From Azoarcus sp. (GTDB lineage: Bacteria > Pseudomonadota > Gammaproteobacteria > Burkholderiales > Rhodocyclaceae): 64,000 nucleotides of DNA. Each line of letters begins with the position of its first letter. Positions within the stretch are counted from its first letter, which is position 1. Below are positions 42,910-51,877 of the stretch, piece by piece. Both the position numbers and the translations under genes were made by a program. The notes under the pieces were generated by a model. That model worked only from the letters and a program-made list of their open reading frames with translations, made no database searches and was not told the DNA's origin. The stretch is taken from positions 1 to 64,000 of the forward strand of contig JAIRMC010000015.1 of NCBI GenBank assembly GCA_031258965.1, read 5' to 3'.

Positions 42910-44933
42910 AAACCGTTGCTATCGTCCAGGCGCGCATGGGTTCCACCCGGCTTCCCGGCAAGGTCATGAAGCGGATCAATGGGAAACCCTTGATCGAGCT
43001 TTTGCTGGCGCGCCTCGCCCACGCGAAGGAAGTCGACGAGATCGTGCTCGCGACTTCCCTGGAGGAAACAAACTGGCCCTTGGTCGCACATGTGGAATCG
43101 CTGGGCCATGCCTGCGAACGCGGCAGTGAAAACGACGTGCTTTCGCGCTATGTGGAAGCAGCGCGCGCGCATGGCGCGGATGTCGTGGTGCGCGTCACCG
43201 GCGACTGCCCGCTGGTCGATGCGGCGCTGGTGGATGAATGTATCTCCCGTTTCCGGGCCACGAGCGTTGATTATTACAGCAATACCGACCCGCCGACCTT
43301 TCCGGATGGCCTGGATATCGAGGTCATGCGATTTTCGGCTCTGGAACAGGCGAATGGTGAAACACAAAGCGCCTTTGACCGGGAACATGTCACCCCCTAT
43401 CTCCGGGAATCCGAAAAATTCAGCAAGGGCGTTTTGCAAAACGAACCTGATTTATCGACGCTGCGCTGGACGGTTGATGAACCGTCCGATTTCGAGGTGA
43501 TCGAAAAAATATTCGCGCATTTCGCGCCGGATATTTATTTCTCCTGGCAAGAAGTGCTGGCCTTGCAGGAAAAGCAGCCGGAAATTTTCGTGGCGAATCA
43601 ATCCATCCAACGTAATGAGGGCGTGAATCTGGGCAGAGGGCAAAAACTCTGGAAACGGGCGAAACGGGTCATTCCCGGCGGCAACATGCTGCTTTCCAAA
43701 CGGGCGGAAATGTTCCTGCCGGAACGCTGGCCCGCCTATTTCGAAAAGGCAAGAGGTTGCCGGGTATGGGATCTGGATGGCAACGAATATATCGACATGT
43801 CTATCATGGGAATCGGCACCAACACGCTTGGCTACGGGCACCCGGAAGTCGACGGCGCGGTTCGCCAAACGATCGACAAGGGTAACATGTCCACCTTCAA
43901 TTGTCCCGAGGAAGTGTATCTCGCGGAAAAACTGCTGGAATTGCACCCGTGGGCGGACATGGCGCGTTTTGCCCGTTCCGGCGGCGAGGCCAACGCCATC
44001 GCCATCCGTATCGCCCGGGCGGCTTCCGGCAGGGATAAAGTCGCCATTTGCGGCTATCACGGCTGGCATGACTGGTATTTGTCTGTCAATCTAGGTGACG
44101 AAAAGGGCCTGGACGGCCATCTGCTCCCCGGTCTTGAGCCAAACGGCGTGCCGCGCAATCTACGTGGCACGGTATTTCCATTTGGATACAACAATTACGA
44201 AGAGCTTGAGGCGCTGGTGGAAAGCTACGACATCGGCGTCATCAAAATGGAAGTCATGCGCAATGATGGTCCGAAAAACGACTTCCTGCAAAAAGCGCGC
44301 GCCCTGGCAACGCGCAGAAATATTGTGCTGATTTTCGATGAATGCACTTCCGGTTTCCGGGAGACCTTTGGCGGATTGCACAAAAAATATGGCGTCGAAC
44401 CGGACATGGCAATCTTTGGCAAGGCGCTAGGCAATGGTTATGCCATTACGGCGGTCATTGGGCGGCGCGGGATCATGGAGGCGGCGCAATCGACCTTCAT
44501 CAGTTCGACGTTCTGGACGGAACGCATCGGCCCCGCCGCCGCGCTGGCGACATTGAAGGTCATGGAAAGAATGTCTTCCTGGGAAATCATCACGGCTACC
44601 GGGAATGAGATTCGCGGGAAATGGCAGGCGCTAGCCGATCGGTACGGCTTGAAGATCGCGCATTGGGGCTTGCCCGCATTGACGGGATATACCTTCCAGA
44701 GCGCGAACTCGCTGGCGTACAAGACGCTGGTCACCCAGGAGATGCTGGCGAAAGGCTTTCTCGCAGGCAACAGCGTCTATGTATGCACCGAACACACACC
44801 GGAAATCGTGGAAGCCTATCTTATCGCGCTGGATCCGGTTTTCGCCCGGATTCGGGAATGCGAGGAGGGACGCGACATCCACGAACTGCTCAAGGGGCCG
44901 GTTTGCCATGGCGGCTTCAAGCGGTTAAATTGA
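42906..44933 (+). CDS. SpsF/PseF-like cytidylyltransferase fused to class III aminotransferase
   Basis: A 675-aa two-domain protein. Residues 1-240 are an SpsF-type nucleotidyltransferase (VAIVQARMGSTRLPGKVMKR, VRVTGDCPLVDAALVDE), related to CMP-nonulosonate synthetases. Residues about 255-670 are a glutamate-1-semialdehyde aminomutase-like PLP enzyme (WDLDGNEYIDMSIMGIGTNT, IFDECTSGFRETFGG and PLP-lysine region FGKALGNGYAITAVIG). In this pathway the cytidylyltransferase half would be the best candidate for activating the nonulosonate to the CMP form. The aminotransferase half probably builds an amino-modified sugar. No separate PseF is present in the window. Confidence 0.85.
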   Translation: MKTVAIVQARMGSTRLPGKVMKRINGKPLIELLLARLAHAKEVDEIVLATSLEETNWPLVAHVESLGHACERGSENDVLSRYVEAARAHGADVVVRVTGDCPLVDAALVDECISRFRATSVDYYSNTDPPTFPDGLDIEVMRFSALEQANGETQSAFDREHVTPYLRESEKFSKGVLQNEPDLSTLRWTVDEPSDFEVIEKIFAHFAPDIYFSWQEVLALQEKQPEIFVANQSIQRNEGVNLGRGQKLWKRAKRVIPGGNMLLSKRAEMFLPERWPAYFEKARGCRVWDLDGNEYIDMSIMGIGTNTLGYGHPEVDGAVRQTIDKGNMSTFNCPEEVYLAEKLLELHPWADMARFARSGGEANAIAIRIARAASGRDKVAICGYHGWHDWYLSVNLGDEKGLDGHLLPGLEPNGVPRNLRGTVFPFGYNNYEELEALVESYDIGVIKMEVMRNDGPKNDFLQKARALATRRNIVLIFDECTSGFRETFGGLHKKYGVEPDMAIFGKALGNGYAITAVIGRRGIMEAAQSTFISSTFWTERIGPAAALATLKVMERMSSWEIITATGNEIRGKWQALADRYGLKIAHWGLPALTGYTFQSANSLAYKTLVTQEMLAKGFLAGNSVYVCTEHTPEIVEAYLIALDPVFARIRECEEGRDIHELLKGPVCHGGFKRLN

Positions 44934-44941
44934 GTATCGTC

Positions 44942-46003
44942 ATGGACGAAAGGACGCACCCGAAACTTCTATTTCGGACTATCTTTGAAGACGCGGGTTT
45001 TTCGGTCGCCTTTCGGCAAGATGCTCGGGATTCATGGGAAAGTGTTCTGGAACAGTGCCGGTATGTCCCGGTATCTTATACGTCGCGTATGCAGGATTAT
45101 CAATGGGCGTACTACAAGGGGTTTGATGAAAGCTGCGAGGAAATATCGGTCGTGATCTCCCGCCATCACAAGCCTTGCGCGGTCTGGCCGCTCATGTACA
45201 GAGGAACGGACGGTTCCCTGACCTCGTCGGGCGAGCCTCTGTTTCCTCCCATGTTTTGCGGCGATTCCGGGAAAATCACAAAGTCCGTGCTTGCTTGCTG
45301 CCATGATGCGGCGGTCGCTCATGCGCGAAACAGGAAAATGTCCGCGTATACAGGACAAGATGTTTTCATGGGAACAGAAGGTTCGGGACTGGGAGAATGG
45401 TATCTCCATGCCATGAAATCCTCTGGAAAATCGGGGGGGGTACGCCATGCCGCTTTCGCCGATTTGCGCCAACCACTCGCGGATATCTGGTCTTCTCTGC
45501 GGAAAAGTTATAAATCCTTGATACATTCCGGCGATAGACTGTGGCGCGGGGGTATTCTCCTGGAGCGTGGCAATGAAGATGTCTGGGAAGAATTCAGATC
45601 ATTGCACAGGGAAGTGTCAGGGAGGCAAACCCGCTCGCTGGAGAGCTGGAATATCCAGCATGAAGCCATTGTGTCCGGAGAGGCGTTCCTGATTTATTTG
45701 AAGGACGAAAACGGGCGCATGGTCGGCGGCGGTCTTTTTCATGTCAGTAGGGATGAAGGGGTTTATGCTGTCGGCGCGTATGACCGCTCCCTATTCGACA
45801 GGCCCATTGGCCATGTCGTGCAATGGAAGGCCATGACGGAAATGAAGCGGCGTGGATTGCATTGGTATAAGATAGGCATGATCTCCCATCCCGGAGATCG
45901 CCCCAAACCTACGGACAAGGAGCTTTCCATTTCTCACTTCAAGGAGGGTTTCGCGACCCATCACTTCGCGGCGCTTCGCTTTGAGTGTCCTGTTTGGCCA
46001 TGA
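44942..46003 (+). CDS. FemAB/GNAT-like acyltransferase with poly-G tract
   Basis: A 353-aa protein of the GNAT/FemAB superfamily. The C-terminal half has the acetyl-CoA-fold pattern EAIVSGEAFLIYLKDENGRM, VGGGLFHVSRDEGVYAVGAY and GHVVQWKAMTEMKRRGLHWY. The N-terminal half is less conserved. It could transfer an acyl or aminoacyl group to the glycan sugar. A G8 run at 45433-45440 encodes Gly-Gly in KSGGVRH; as sequenced the gene is in frame. ATG 44942 is preferred, although TTG 44930 overlapping the upstream stop is possible. Confidence 0.7.
   Translation: MDERTHPKLLFRTIFEDAGFSVAFRQDARDSWESVLEQCRYVPVSYTSRMQDYQWAYYKGFDESCEEISVVISRHHKPCAVWPLMYRGTDGSLTSSGEPLFPPMFCGDSGKITKSVLACCHDAAVAHARNRKMSAYTGQDVFMGTEGSGLGEWYLHAMKSSGKSGGVRHAAFADLRQPLADIWSSLRKSYKSLIHSGDRLWRGGILLERGNEDVWEEFRSLHREVSGRQTRSLESWNIQHEAIVSGEAFLIYLKDENGRMVGGGLFHVSRDEGVYAVGAYDRSLFDRPIGHVVQWKAMTEMKRRGLHWYKIGMISHPGDRPKPTDKELSISHFKEGFATHHFAALRFECPVWP
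45433..45440. repeat. G8 tract inside the acyltransferase gene
   Basis: Eight G in the coding strand, in frame as read. A one-base change would truncate the acyltransferase about 165 codons into the gene. It is the first of five tracts of eight or more bases in the glycan cluster coding sequences. Confidence 0.7.
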
Positions 46004-46740
46004 GAGAAAGAAAAATGACTGAAAAATTACCGGAATGGAACGCCGCCAAGGTTTTCTATGATACCGCTTATTCAAGCGAGGGGATTTCCGCGCAGCGGCG
46101 CTATCCGAATGAAGAGCTTTGCCGATTCATTGGCCGTCATTTTCATCATTTATCCCATGATGAAAAAAGAGGGATCCGGATTTTGGAAACCGGATGCGGC
46201 AGTGGCGCGAATCTGTGGATGCTGGCAAGGGAAGGTATGGAAACCCATGGTCTTGATTTATCCGGGGCGTCATTGCGTCTTGCCAAGGAAATGCTGGCTT
46301 CGCATGGCGTGAGCGCGCGTCTCCAGGAAGGCGACATGACCCGTCTAGATTACCCGAATGATTTCTTCGATGCCGTGGTGGATGTGTTTTCGAGCTACTG
46401 TCTTACGCAGAACCACGGGGAACAATATATCCGGGAGGTATGGAGGGTATTACGTCACGGCGGATTGTTCTTTTCCTATTTCCCGGATAAATCATCCGAC
46501 GCTTTCAATAACCATGCTCCCTCCACCATGCTTGACGAAGACACATTGAATGGCGTACACAGAAAAAATTCCCCTTATTACGGCAATGCGTATCCTTTCC
46601 GCTTCATGACGCAGCAAGAATACAGTGATCTCTTGATGTCCCATGGTTTTGAGGTGCCATATTGCGAGACAGTCAGCAGGAGCTACAGAAGGGGAAAGGA
46701 AATTTTCGCGTTCGTGACTATCGAAGGGAAAAAGCAATGA
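46000..46740 (+). CDS. Class I SAM-dependent methyltransferase
   Basis: A 246-aa methyltransferase. SAM motif I is ILETGCGSGANLWMLAREG, then GLDLSGASLRLAKEML, then DAVVDVFSSYCLTQNHGEQY and VWRVLRHGGLFFSYFPDKSS, as in Methyltransf_11 proteins. It may O- or N-methylate the nonulosonate or another glycan component. ATG 46000 overlaps the previous stop (ATGA); ATG 46015, after a purine-rich GAGAAAG, is an alternative giving MTEKLPEWNA. Confidence 0.85.
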   Translation: MRERKMTEKLPEWNAAKVFYDTAYSSEGISAQRRYPNEELCRFIGRHFHHLSHDEKRGIRILETGCGSGANLWMLAREGMETHGLDLSGASLRLAKEMLASHGVSARLQEGDMTRLDYPNDFFDAVVDVFSSYCLTQNHGEQYIREVWRVLRHGGLFFSYFPDKSSDAFNNHAPSTMLDEDTLNGVHRKNSPYYGNAYPFRFMTQQEYSDLLMSHGFEVPYCETVSRSYRRGKEIFAFVTIEGKKQ

Positions 46741-46759
46741 AAAGTGGCGAAAAATCCCC

Positions 46760-48328
46760 ATGAAAATCGTTTTCCGCGTCGACGCTTCCTCCATGATGGG
46801 CACGGGCCATGTCATGCGTTGCCTGACCCTGGCCGACGCCCTGGCGGCGAGTGGCGCGAAGTGCCATTTTTTCTGCCGCGAACATCCGGGAAACCTGGTG
46901 GAATGGATACAGAAGACGGGCTATCCAGTGGAAACGCTGCCTTTGTCGGAAAAAAAGGACGCGGATTTGTTTCATTCCCACTGGTTGGGCGCGACGCGGG
47001 AAGAAGACGCGACGGCCTGTGCCGCGCTTCTCGCGCAAAATCCTCCGGTGGATTGGCTGATCGTTGACCATTACGCGCTGGAGGAACATTGGGAAAAAGC
47101 CCTGCACCCTCATTGTCGAAATCTCATGGTCATCGACGATCTGGCCGACCGGCGGCACGATTGCAGCTTGTTGCTGGATCAGAATCTGGTAGCCAATTGG
47201 GAACATCGCTACGATGCCCTTTTGCCAGAATCATGCGGACGCATGCTGGGGCCGCGCTATGCCCTGTTGCAACCGCAGTACGCGGAACTTCATGACCGGA
47301 TTCCCCCGCGCGAAGGAAAAGTTCGCAGAATAATAGCATATTTCGGCGGTGTCGACGCGCATGACCTTTCCGGCATGGCCGTGGATGCCTTCCTGTCCCT
47401 CGAACATCCGGAAATCGCGTTGGATGTAGTCATCCATCCCACGATTCCCCATACCGCCGCGCTTCGGGAAAAAGCGGCGCGCTATCCACGCATCACGCTT
47501 CATGAAAACCTTCCCAGCCTTGCGTCCCTGATGGCCAGGGCGGATTTGGCCATTGGTGCATGTGGGGCGACTTCCTGGGAACGCTGTTGCCTGGGGCTGC
47601 CCACTTTGGCCGTGACCTTGGCGGAAAACCAGCGCCCCATTGCGGCCCAATTGCATGAGCGAGGATTGATCCACTGGCTGGGCGACGCCCCGGAAATCAC
47701 CCCGGCAATTCTGTCGCAAGCCTTGAGGGAAATCATTCCCCAAGGATTGCCGGCCATGTCGGAAGCCTGTCGCGCCCTGGTGGATGGCAGGGGAACCGGG
47801 CGGGTGACAAGCTTGCTGACGATCAATCGGGAAACGCCGCTTGTCGCGCGCCCGGCCAAATGGAAAGACGAAAATTTGCTGCTCGAATGGGCCAACGACC
47901 CCTTGGTTCGGAAGAACAGTTTTCACTCGGAGACCATCGACAGAAACACGCACCGCAAATGGTTCAGGGAACGTTTACGTGAATTCGGGCAATCAAGGCT
48001 CTATATCGTCGAAACAGAATCCGGATTTCCTGTGGGACAGGTGCGTTTTGATCGTCTGGGCCAGGAATGGGAAATGGATTACAGCTTGGATGCTCGCCTG
48101 CGTCGGCGTCATCTGGGGCGTTCTCTGCTCAGGACGGCGCTTTTGAAGTTTCGCCAGGAAATAGACACCCCATTGATTCTGGCGCGAGTAAAAGAAAACA
48201 ATCCGGGATCATGCCGCATTTTTGAAAGCCTGGGCTTTGATAGACAAAATGAATTAAACTCCCCCCCCCTGTACACCCCGGGGGTGGGGTATCGCTATAT
48301 GCTCGAACGCTGCTTCCTGGATAAATGA
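46760..48328 (+). CDS. pseG: PseG-PseH fusion: UDP-sugar hydrolase and N-acetyltransferase
   Basis: A 522-aa bifunctional protein. Residues 1-340 are PseG (VFRVDASSMMGTGHVMRCLT with the catalytic His, VIDDLADRRHDCSLLLDQN, IIAYFGGVDAHDLSG and ADLAIGACGATSWERCCLGL), which removes UDP from the 2,4-diacetamido sugar. Residues about 350-500 are a GNAT domain (LLEWANDPLVRKNSFHSETI, FPVGQVRFDRLGQEWEMDYS and LGRSLLRTALLKF), matching PseH, which acetylates the 4-amino group. The two act on either side of the same intermediate. A C9 tract at 48261-48269 lies near the C-terminus. As read, the chain ends YTPGVGYRYMLERCFLDK. Confidence 0.9.
   Translation: MKIVFRVDASSMMGTGHVMRCLTLADALAASGAKCHFFCREHPGNLVEWIQKTGYPVETLPLSEKKDADLFHSHWLGATREEDATACAALLAQNPPVDWLIVDHYALEEHWEKALHPHCRNLMVIDDLADRRHDCSLLLDQNLVANWEHRYDALLPESCGRMLGPRYALLQPQYAELHDRIPPREGKVRRIIAYFGGVDAHDLSGMAVDAFLSLEHPEIALDVVIHPTIPHTAALREKAARYPRITLHENLPSLASLMARADLAIGACGATSWERCCLGLPTLAVTLAENQRPIAAQLHERGLIHWLGDAPEITPAILSQALREIIPQGLPAMSEACRALVDGRGTGRVTSLLTINRETPLVARPAKWKDENLLLEWANDPLVRKNSFHSETIDRNTHRKWFRERLREFGQSRLYIVETESGFPVGQVRFDRLGQEWEMDYSLDARLRRRHLGRSLLRTALLKFRQEIDTPLILARVKENNPGSCRIFESLGFDRQNELNSPPLYTPGVGYRYMLERCFLDK
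48261..48269. repeat. C9 tract at the end of pseG-pseH
   Basis: Nine C in the coding strand, immediately after the codons for NELN-S. Loss of one C would shift the frame from pseG-pseH into the frame of the following formyltransferase, producing one long fusion. It therefore sits where two genes could be joined or separated. Confidence 0.7.
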
Positions 48329-48974
48329 GGAAATTCCTGATTTGCTGCTGGATTTGTGGGCGAAAGGGCATCGCATGACCTGGGGGCATCAGGCCGAGGC
48401 GTTGCCCGGCGGCGATCTGTGTTTTTACCTGGGCTATGGAAAGATCGTCGACAGGGTGACTCGCGACCGTTACCAACACAATCTCATCGTGCATGAAAGC
48501 GCTTTGCCGGAAGGAAAAGGCTGGTCGCCCATGACTTGGCAAATACTGGCAGGAAAAAACCAGTTTACCGTTAGTCTGTTTGAGGCCGTGGATGAAGTGG
48601 ACGCCGGGCCGATCTATTTGCAGGAAACCTTCCATTTGCAGGGTACGGAACTGGTATCCGAATGGCGTGCCCTGCAAGCCAAAATGACGCGAAAGTTGTG
48701 CAGCACCTTTATTTCGGAATATCCAGCGGTATTGAATCTCGCCCATCGGCAAGAAGGGAAGGAAAGTTTCTACCCTCGCCGTACCCCGAAGGACAGCCGC
48801 CTGAATCCGGATCGTCCGCTGAAAGAGCAATTCGACCTCCTGCGTGTTGTCGATAACGAACGTTATCCCGCCTATTTTGAAATTGGGGGGAGGGAATATA
48901 TACTCTTCATCTCCAGAAAATCCCAAAAACTTGACATCCACGATAAGGCGTTTCAGGGAGATGAAAACTCATGA
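48291..48974 (+). CDS. Formyltransferase-family protein, no start codon in frame
   Basis: The frame codes IAICSNAASWINEEIPDLLL followed by DLWAKGHRMTWGHQAEALPG, then GDLCFYLGYGKIVDRVTRDR, QHNLIVHESALPEGKGWSPM (with the conserved N, H and S of formyltransferases) and EAVDEVDAGPIYLQETF with the Asp. It is a complete sugar N-formyltransferase except for a start. There is no ATG, GTG or TTG between the stop at 48255 and the conserved SNAASW region; the first TTG (48342) would remove the N-terminus. It could be translated only by frame change or fusion from pseG-pseH, or a base is missing near 48305. Confidence 0.75.
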   Translation: MAICSNAASWINEEIPDLLLDLWAKGHRMTWGHQAEALPGGDLCFYLGYGKIVDRVTRDRYQHNLIVHESALPEGKGWSPMTWQILAGKNQFTVSLFEAVDEVDAGPIYLQETFHLQGTELVSEWRALQAKMTRKLCSTFISEYPAVLNLAHRQEGKESFYPRRTPKDSRLNPDRPLKEQFDLLRVVDNERYPAYFEIGGREYILFISRKSQKLDIHDKAFQGDENS

Positions 48975-49175
48975 TTTGTCACAAATACTGATCAGGAGAA
49001 ACCATCCAAACATTCGCAAGAATATGTATTCATGCCGTATCATCAGCCCTGAAGAACACATAGCTTGATGGGGAAAGGTCAGCAGATCAAACTTTTGGAG
49101 CGCTTGGAGCAGATGAACAAATTGAGGCCAAGGTTTCCACTTCGCTCGACGATCTTCAGTAATCCGGGAACTGAA

Positions 49176-49861
49176 ATGCAAAATGCCAAGATCTACTTCA
49201 TCGCAAGCGTCAAGGAATGGCATCGTCCGGCCTTCGAGGAGATGGCTTTGTCTTACGGGGGGGGGGCACATGGTATTTTGTAAGCTCGCCCCAGGCGCTT
49301 GGCGAAGCCCTGGCGCGTGTCGTGCCGCGCTATATTTTCTTTTTGCACTGGAACGAAAAGGTTCCCCGGGAAATCTGGTCGCGGATCGAATGTGTCTGTT
49401 TTCACATGACCGACGTGCCCTATGGCCGTGGCGGAAGCCCCTTGCAGAATCTCGTCGTGCGCGGATACAGGGAGACAAAATTATCCGCCCTGCGCATGGT
49501 GGAGGAACTGGATGCCGGGCCGGTATATGTGAAGACGCCCCTGTCTCTTTCGGGCCGCGCCGAGGAAATCTATCTGGAAGCCGGAAGAAAGAGCCTGGAG
49601 CTGGCTCGCTGGATCGCCGAAGAAGAACCCGACCCCACGCCGCAACAGGGCGAAGCGGTCGTCTTCAAACGGCGCGCGCCGGCACAAAGCCTTCTGCCCG
49701 ATCATGGAGATATATCACGTCTTTACGATCACATCCGCATGCTGGACGCGTCGGGCTATCCCCTCGCCTTCGTGGAGCATGGGGCTTTCCGGATCGAGTT
49801 CTTTCACGCAAACCTGGAGAACGGGGAGGTGCGCGCAAGCGTGGTGATTCGCGGAAAATAG
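49176..49861 (+). CDS. Second formyltransferase, out of frame at a G10 tract
   Basis: From ATG 49176 the frame reads MQNAKIYFIASVKEWHRPAF then EEMALSYGG, and after the G10 run the rest (TWYFVSSPQALGEALARVVP, FHMTDVPYGRGGSPLQNLVV, RMVEELDAGPVYVKTPLSL) continues in another frame to 49861. FHMTDVPYGRGGSPLQN is the formyltransferase catalytic stretch. With G8 or G11 one protein of about 227 aa is made; as sequenced (G10) translation stops after about 35 residues at AHGIL. This is the clearest OFF state in the cluster. Confidence 0.8.
49257..49266. repeat. G10 tract, gene off
   Basis: Ten G between the codons for SYG and TWYF of the second formyltransferase. The two halves of the gene are in different frames as read, and adding one G or removing two joins them. 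Confidence 0.8.
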
Positions 49862-49900
49862 CCTCCTCCCAACCAGTCATTCAAACTGTTGGAGGACGGA

Positions 49901-50641
49901 ATGAATAACGAAAATAACACGCCCGAGCGTCTGGCCTTGCGTATTCAATCCAATGCGCGGGGTGACAGGGACCTTGAGGAATTTATCATCGAAATGGCAA
50001 ATCCCGACGAGAATGATGACGTATTGGAAATCGGTTGCGGTTCTGGAAAGCAAATGCGTATTGTCGCCCCTATGGTTCATTCCATGCTGTGCATTGATAT
50101 CTCACAGGATTTAATAGATCTCATCCAGGAATCGGGAACGCCGGAGAACGTGCGATTGATGAGACTCAACATGGATGAATCGCCGAAAGCGCTGACAGGA
50201 AAATACTCGCTAATCTACTCTGTTTATGCGCTTTACTACAGCCGAGATGTAAATGCATTGATAAACGATCTCACGAGGAAAATTCTTGCGGCGGATGGCC
50301 GTTTTCTTTGTGTAGCTCCAGATGAGGAAAATAATCGACAATGGTTCGAGGATTTGGCAAGCATGTTTGTAATTCCGGAGGAAATTTCTCGCTCTCCATT
50401 TGTCAGCCGTGGTGCGATATTGCCCGCAATGTTGAATACATTTCGCTCAACATCGTGCCATCGTTTCGAAAATACCCTGACGTTCAATCGCACGGACGAT
50501 CTGATGAAGTATTATGATGGATGTGCCTATTGCCCTGGGGAGAAGCGTACCCAAGCGGAAAAGTTCTTTGCGCGCAAGATTGCGTCAGATGGTGTTTACA
50601 AAATAAGGAAACACGCCTTGGGCATGCTGGGGCGTTGTTGA
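49901..50641 (+). CDS. Class I SAM-dependent methyltransferase
   Basis: A 246-aa methyltransferase starting at ATG 49901 with GGAGGA seven bases upstream. SAM motif I is DVLEIGCGSGKQMRIVAPM, followed by LCIDISQDLIDLIQES, SLIYSVYALYYSRDVNALIN and ILAADGRFLCVAPDEENNRQ. It ends with a basic, Cys-containing tail (KIRKHALGMLGRC). Base composition is slightly more AT-rich than its neighbours. The substrate is presumably a glycan sugar or lipid carrier; not determinable from sequence. Confidence 0.8.
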   Translation: MNNENNTPERLALRIQSNARGDRDLEEFIIEMANPDENDDVLEIGCGSGKQMRIVAPMVHSMLCIDISQDLIDLIQESGTPENVRLMRLNMDESPKALTGKYSLIYSVYALYYSRDVNALINDLTRKILAADGRFLCVAPDEENNRQWFEDLASMFVIPEEISRSPFVSRGAILPAMLNTFRSTSCHRFENTLTFNRTDDLMKYYDGCAYCPGEKRTQAEKFFARKIASDGVYKIRKHALGMLGRC

Positions 50642-50711
50642 GACAATTTGTGGAAACCCTGATTGGAGCAGTTTCTGTTCAAATGCTGACACTACCGGCC
50701 AGAATTTCTCA

Positions 50712-50803
50712 TCATTGCGAAGCGCGTAGCGCCGTGGTTTGCCGTCCGCGGAATTGCTGTCCGCAGGACTGGGTTGCCGCGGGGAGAAATCCCCTCGCAA
50801 TGA
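50712..50803. repeat. REP-like palindromic element, copy 2
   Basis: TCATTGCGA at 50712-50720 is mirrored by TCGCAATGA at 50795-50803, the same termini as copies 1 and 3. The interior is a different but also self-complementary GC-rich sequence (CCGTCCGCGGAATTGC... CTGTCCGCAGG). It fills the 195-base gap before pseI. Confidence 0.65.
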
Positions 50804-50836
50804 CAGTATCAGAAATTTCCTGTTGGAACCATCGTC

Positions 50837-51877
50837 ATGAAAATAGAAAACCGTTTTATCGCCTCTTCCATGCCCCCTTATGTGATCGCGGAGCTTTCCG
50901 CCAATCACAATGGCTCACTGGAGCGCGCCTTGGAAACCATCGATGCCGCCAAGGAATGCGGCGCGGACGCCATCAAGCTGCAAACCTATACGGCGGACAC
51001 CATCACCATCGATTGCGACAAACCCGACTTCATGGTTCGCGGCGGTCCGTGGGATGGCTATAAACTCCATGATCTCTACAAATGGGCGGAGACTCCCTTT
51101 GAATGGCATCAAACCCTGTTCGAGCACGCGCGAAAGATCGGCATCACGGTATTTTCCACGCCTTTCGATGAAACCGCCGTAGACCTGCTGGAAGACCTGC
51201 ATGTACCCGCCTACAAGATTGCTTCCTTTGAAATCGTGGATTTGCCCCTGATTCGTTATATCGCCAGCACGAAAAAACCTATCATCATGTCAACGGGCAT
51301 GGCGAGCGAGGCGGAAATCGAGGAAGCCGTCACCGCCGCGCGGGAAGCGGGATGCCGGGATCTGGCGCTTCTGCATTGCATCAGCAGTTATCCCGCGCCA
51401 GCCGAGGCGGCCAATTTGCGGCAAATGGCGGAACTGGCGCGGCGTTTTGACGTCCTCCCCGGCTTGTCCGACCACACCCTGGGCACGACGGTTTCTATCG
51501 CGGCGGTTGCCTTGGGCGCTTGTATCATCGAAAAACATTTCACCTTGAACCGCGCGGACAAAGGCCCGGATTGCGCGTTTTCCATCGAGCCTTCCGAATT
51601 GCGGCAGTTGAGCGAGGCTGCCCGCGATGCCTGGCTGGCGCTGGGCAAGGCGGGATATGAACGCGCAAAGGTGGAGGAAAGCAGCAAAGTATTCCGGCGT
51701 TCCCTTTATTTTGTCCGCGATTTGCCTGCGGGCGCGGTCGTCACGGCCCAGGACATCCGGCGCATCCGTCCGGGCATGGGCTTGCCGCCGAAATATTTCG
51801 ATGATGTGCTGGGTAAGTGCCTGAACGTGGCGGTGCAAAGAGGAATGCCCGTCCGTTGGGATGTCTTCGATGCCTAA
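50837..51877 (+). CDS. pseI: Pseudaminic acid synthase PseI
   Basis: A 346-aa NeuB-family synthase. It shows PYVIAELSANHNGSLERALE, AIKLQTYTADTITIDCDKPD, PFEWHQTLFEHARKIGITVF and STPFDETAVDLLEDL, then STGMASEAEIEEAVTAAREA and SDHTLGTTVSIAAVALGACI EKHFTLNR in the TIM barrel. A C-terminal SAF antifreeze-like domain starts near residue 285 (FVRDLPAGAVVTAQDIRRI). It condenses the 6-deoxy diacetamido sugar with phosphoenolpyruvate to make pseudaminic acid. PseI, rather than NeuB/LegI, is favoured because pseB, pseC and pseG are in the same operon. Confidence 0.95.
   Translation: MKIENRFIASSMPPYVIAELSANHNGSLERALETIDAAKECGADAIKLQTYTADTITIDCDKPDFMVRGGPWDGYKLHDLYKWAETPFEWHQTLFEHARKIGITVFSTPFDETAVDLLEDLHVPAYKIASFEIVDLPLIRYIASTKKPIIMSTGMASEAEIEEAVTAAREAGCRDLALLHCISSYPAPAEAANLRQMAELARRFDVLPGLSDHTLGTTVSIAAVALGACIIEKHFTLNRADKGPDCAFSIEPSELRQLSEAARDAWLALGKAGYERAKVEESSKVFRRSLYFVRDLPAGAVVTAQDIRRIRPGMGLPPKYFDDVLGKCLNVAVQRGMPVRWDVFDA

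Noticed and set aside
48844-49068. Short frame overlapping the end of the first formyltransferase
   Set aside because: It overlaps a well-supported gene for half its length and has no homology or ribosome-binding site.
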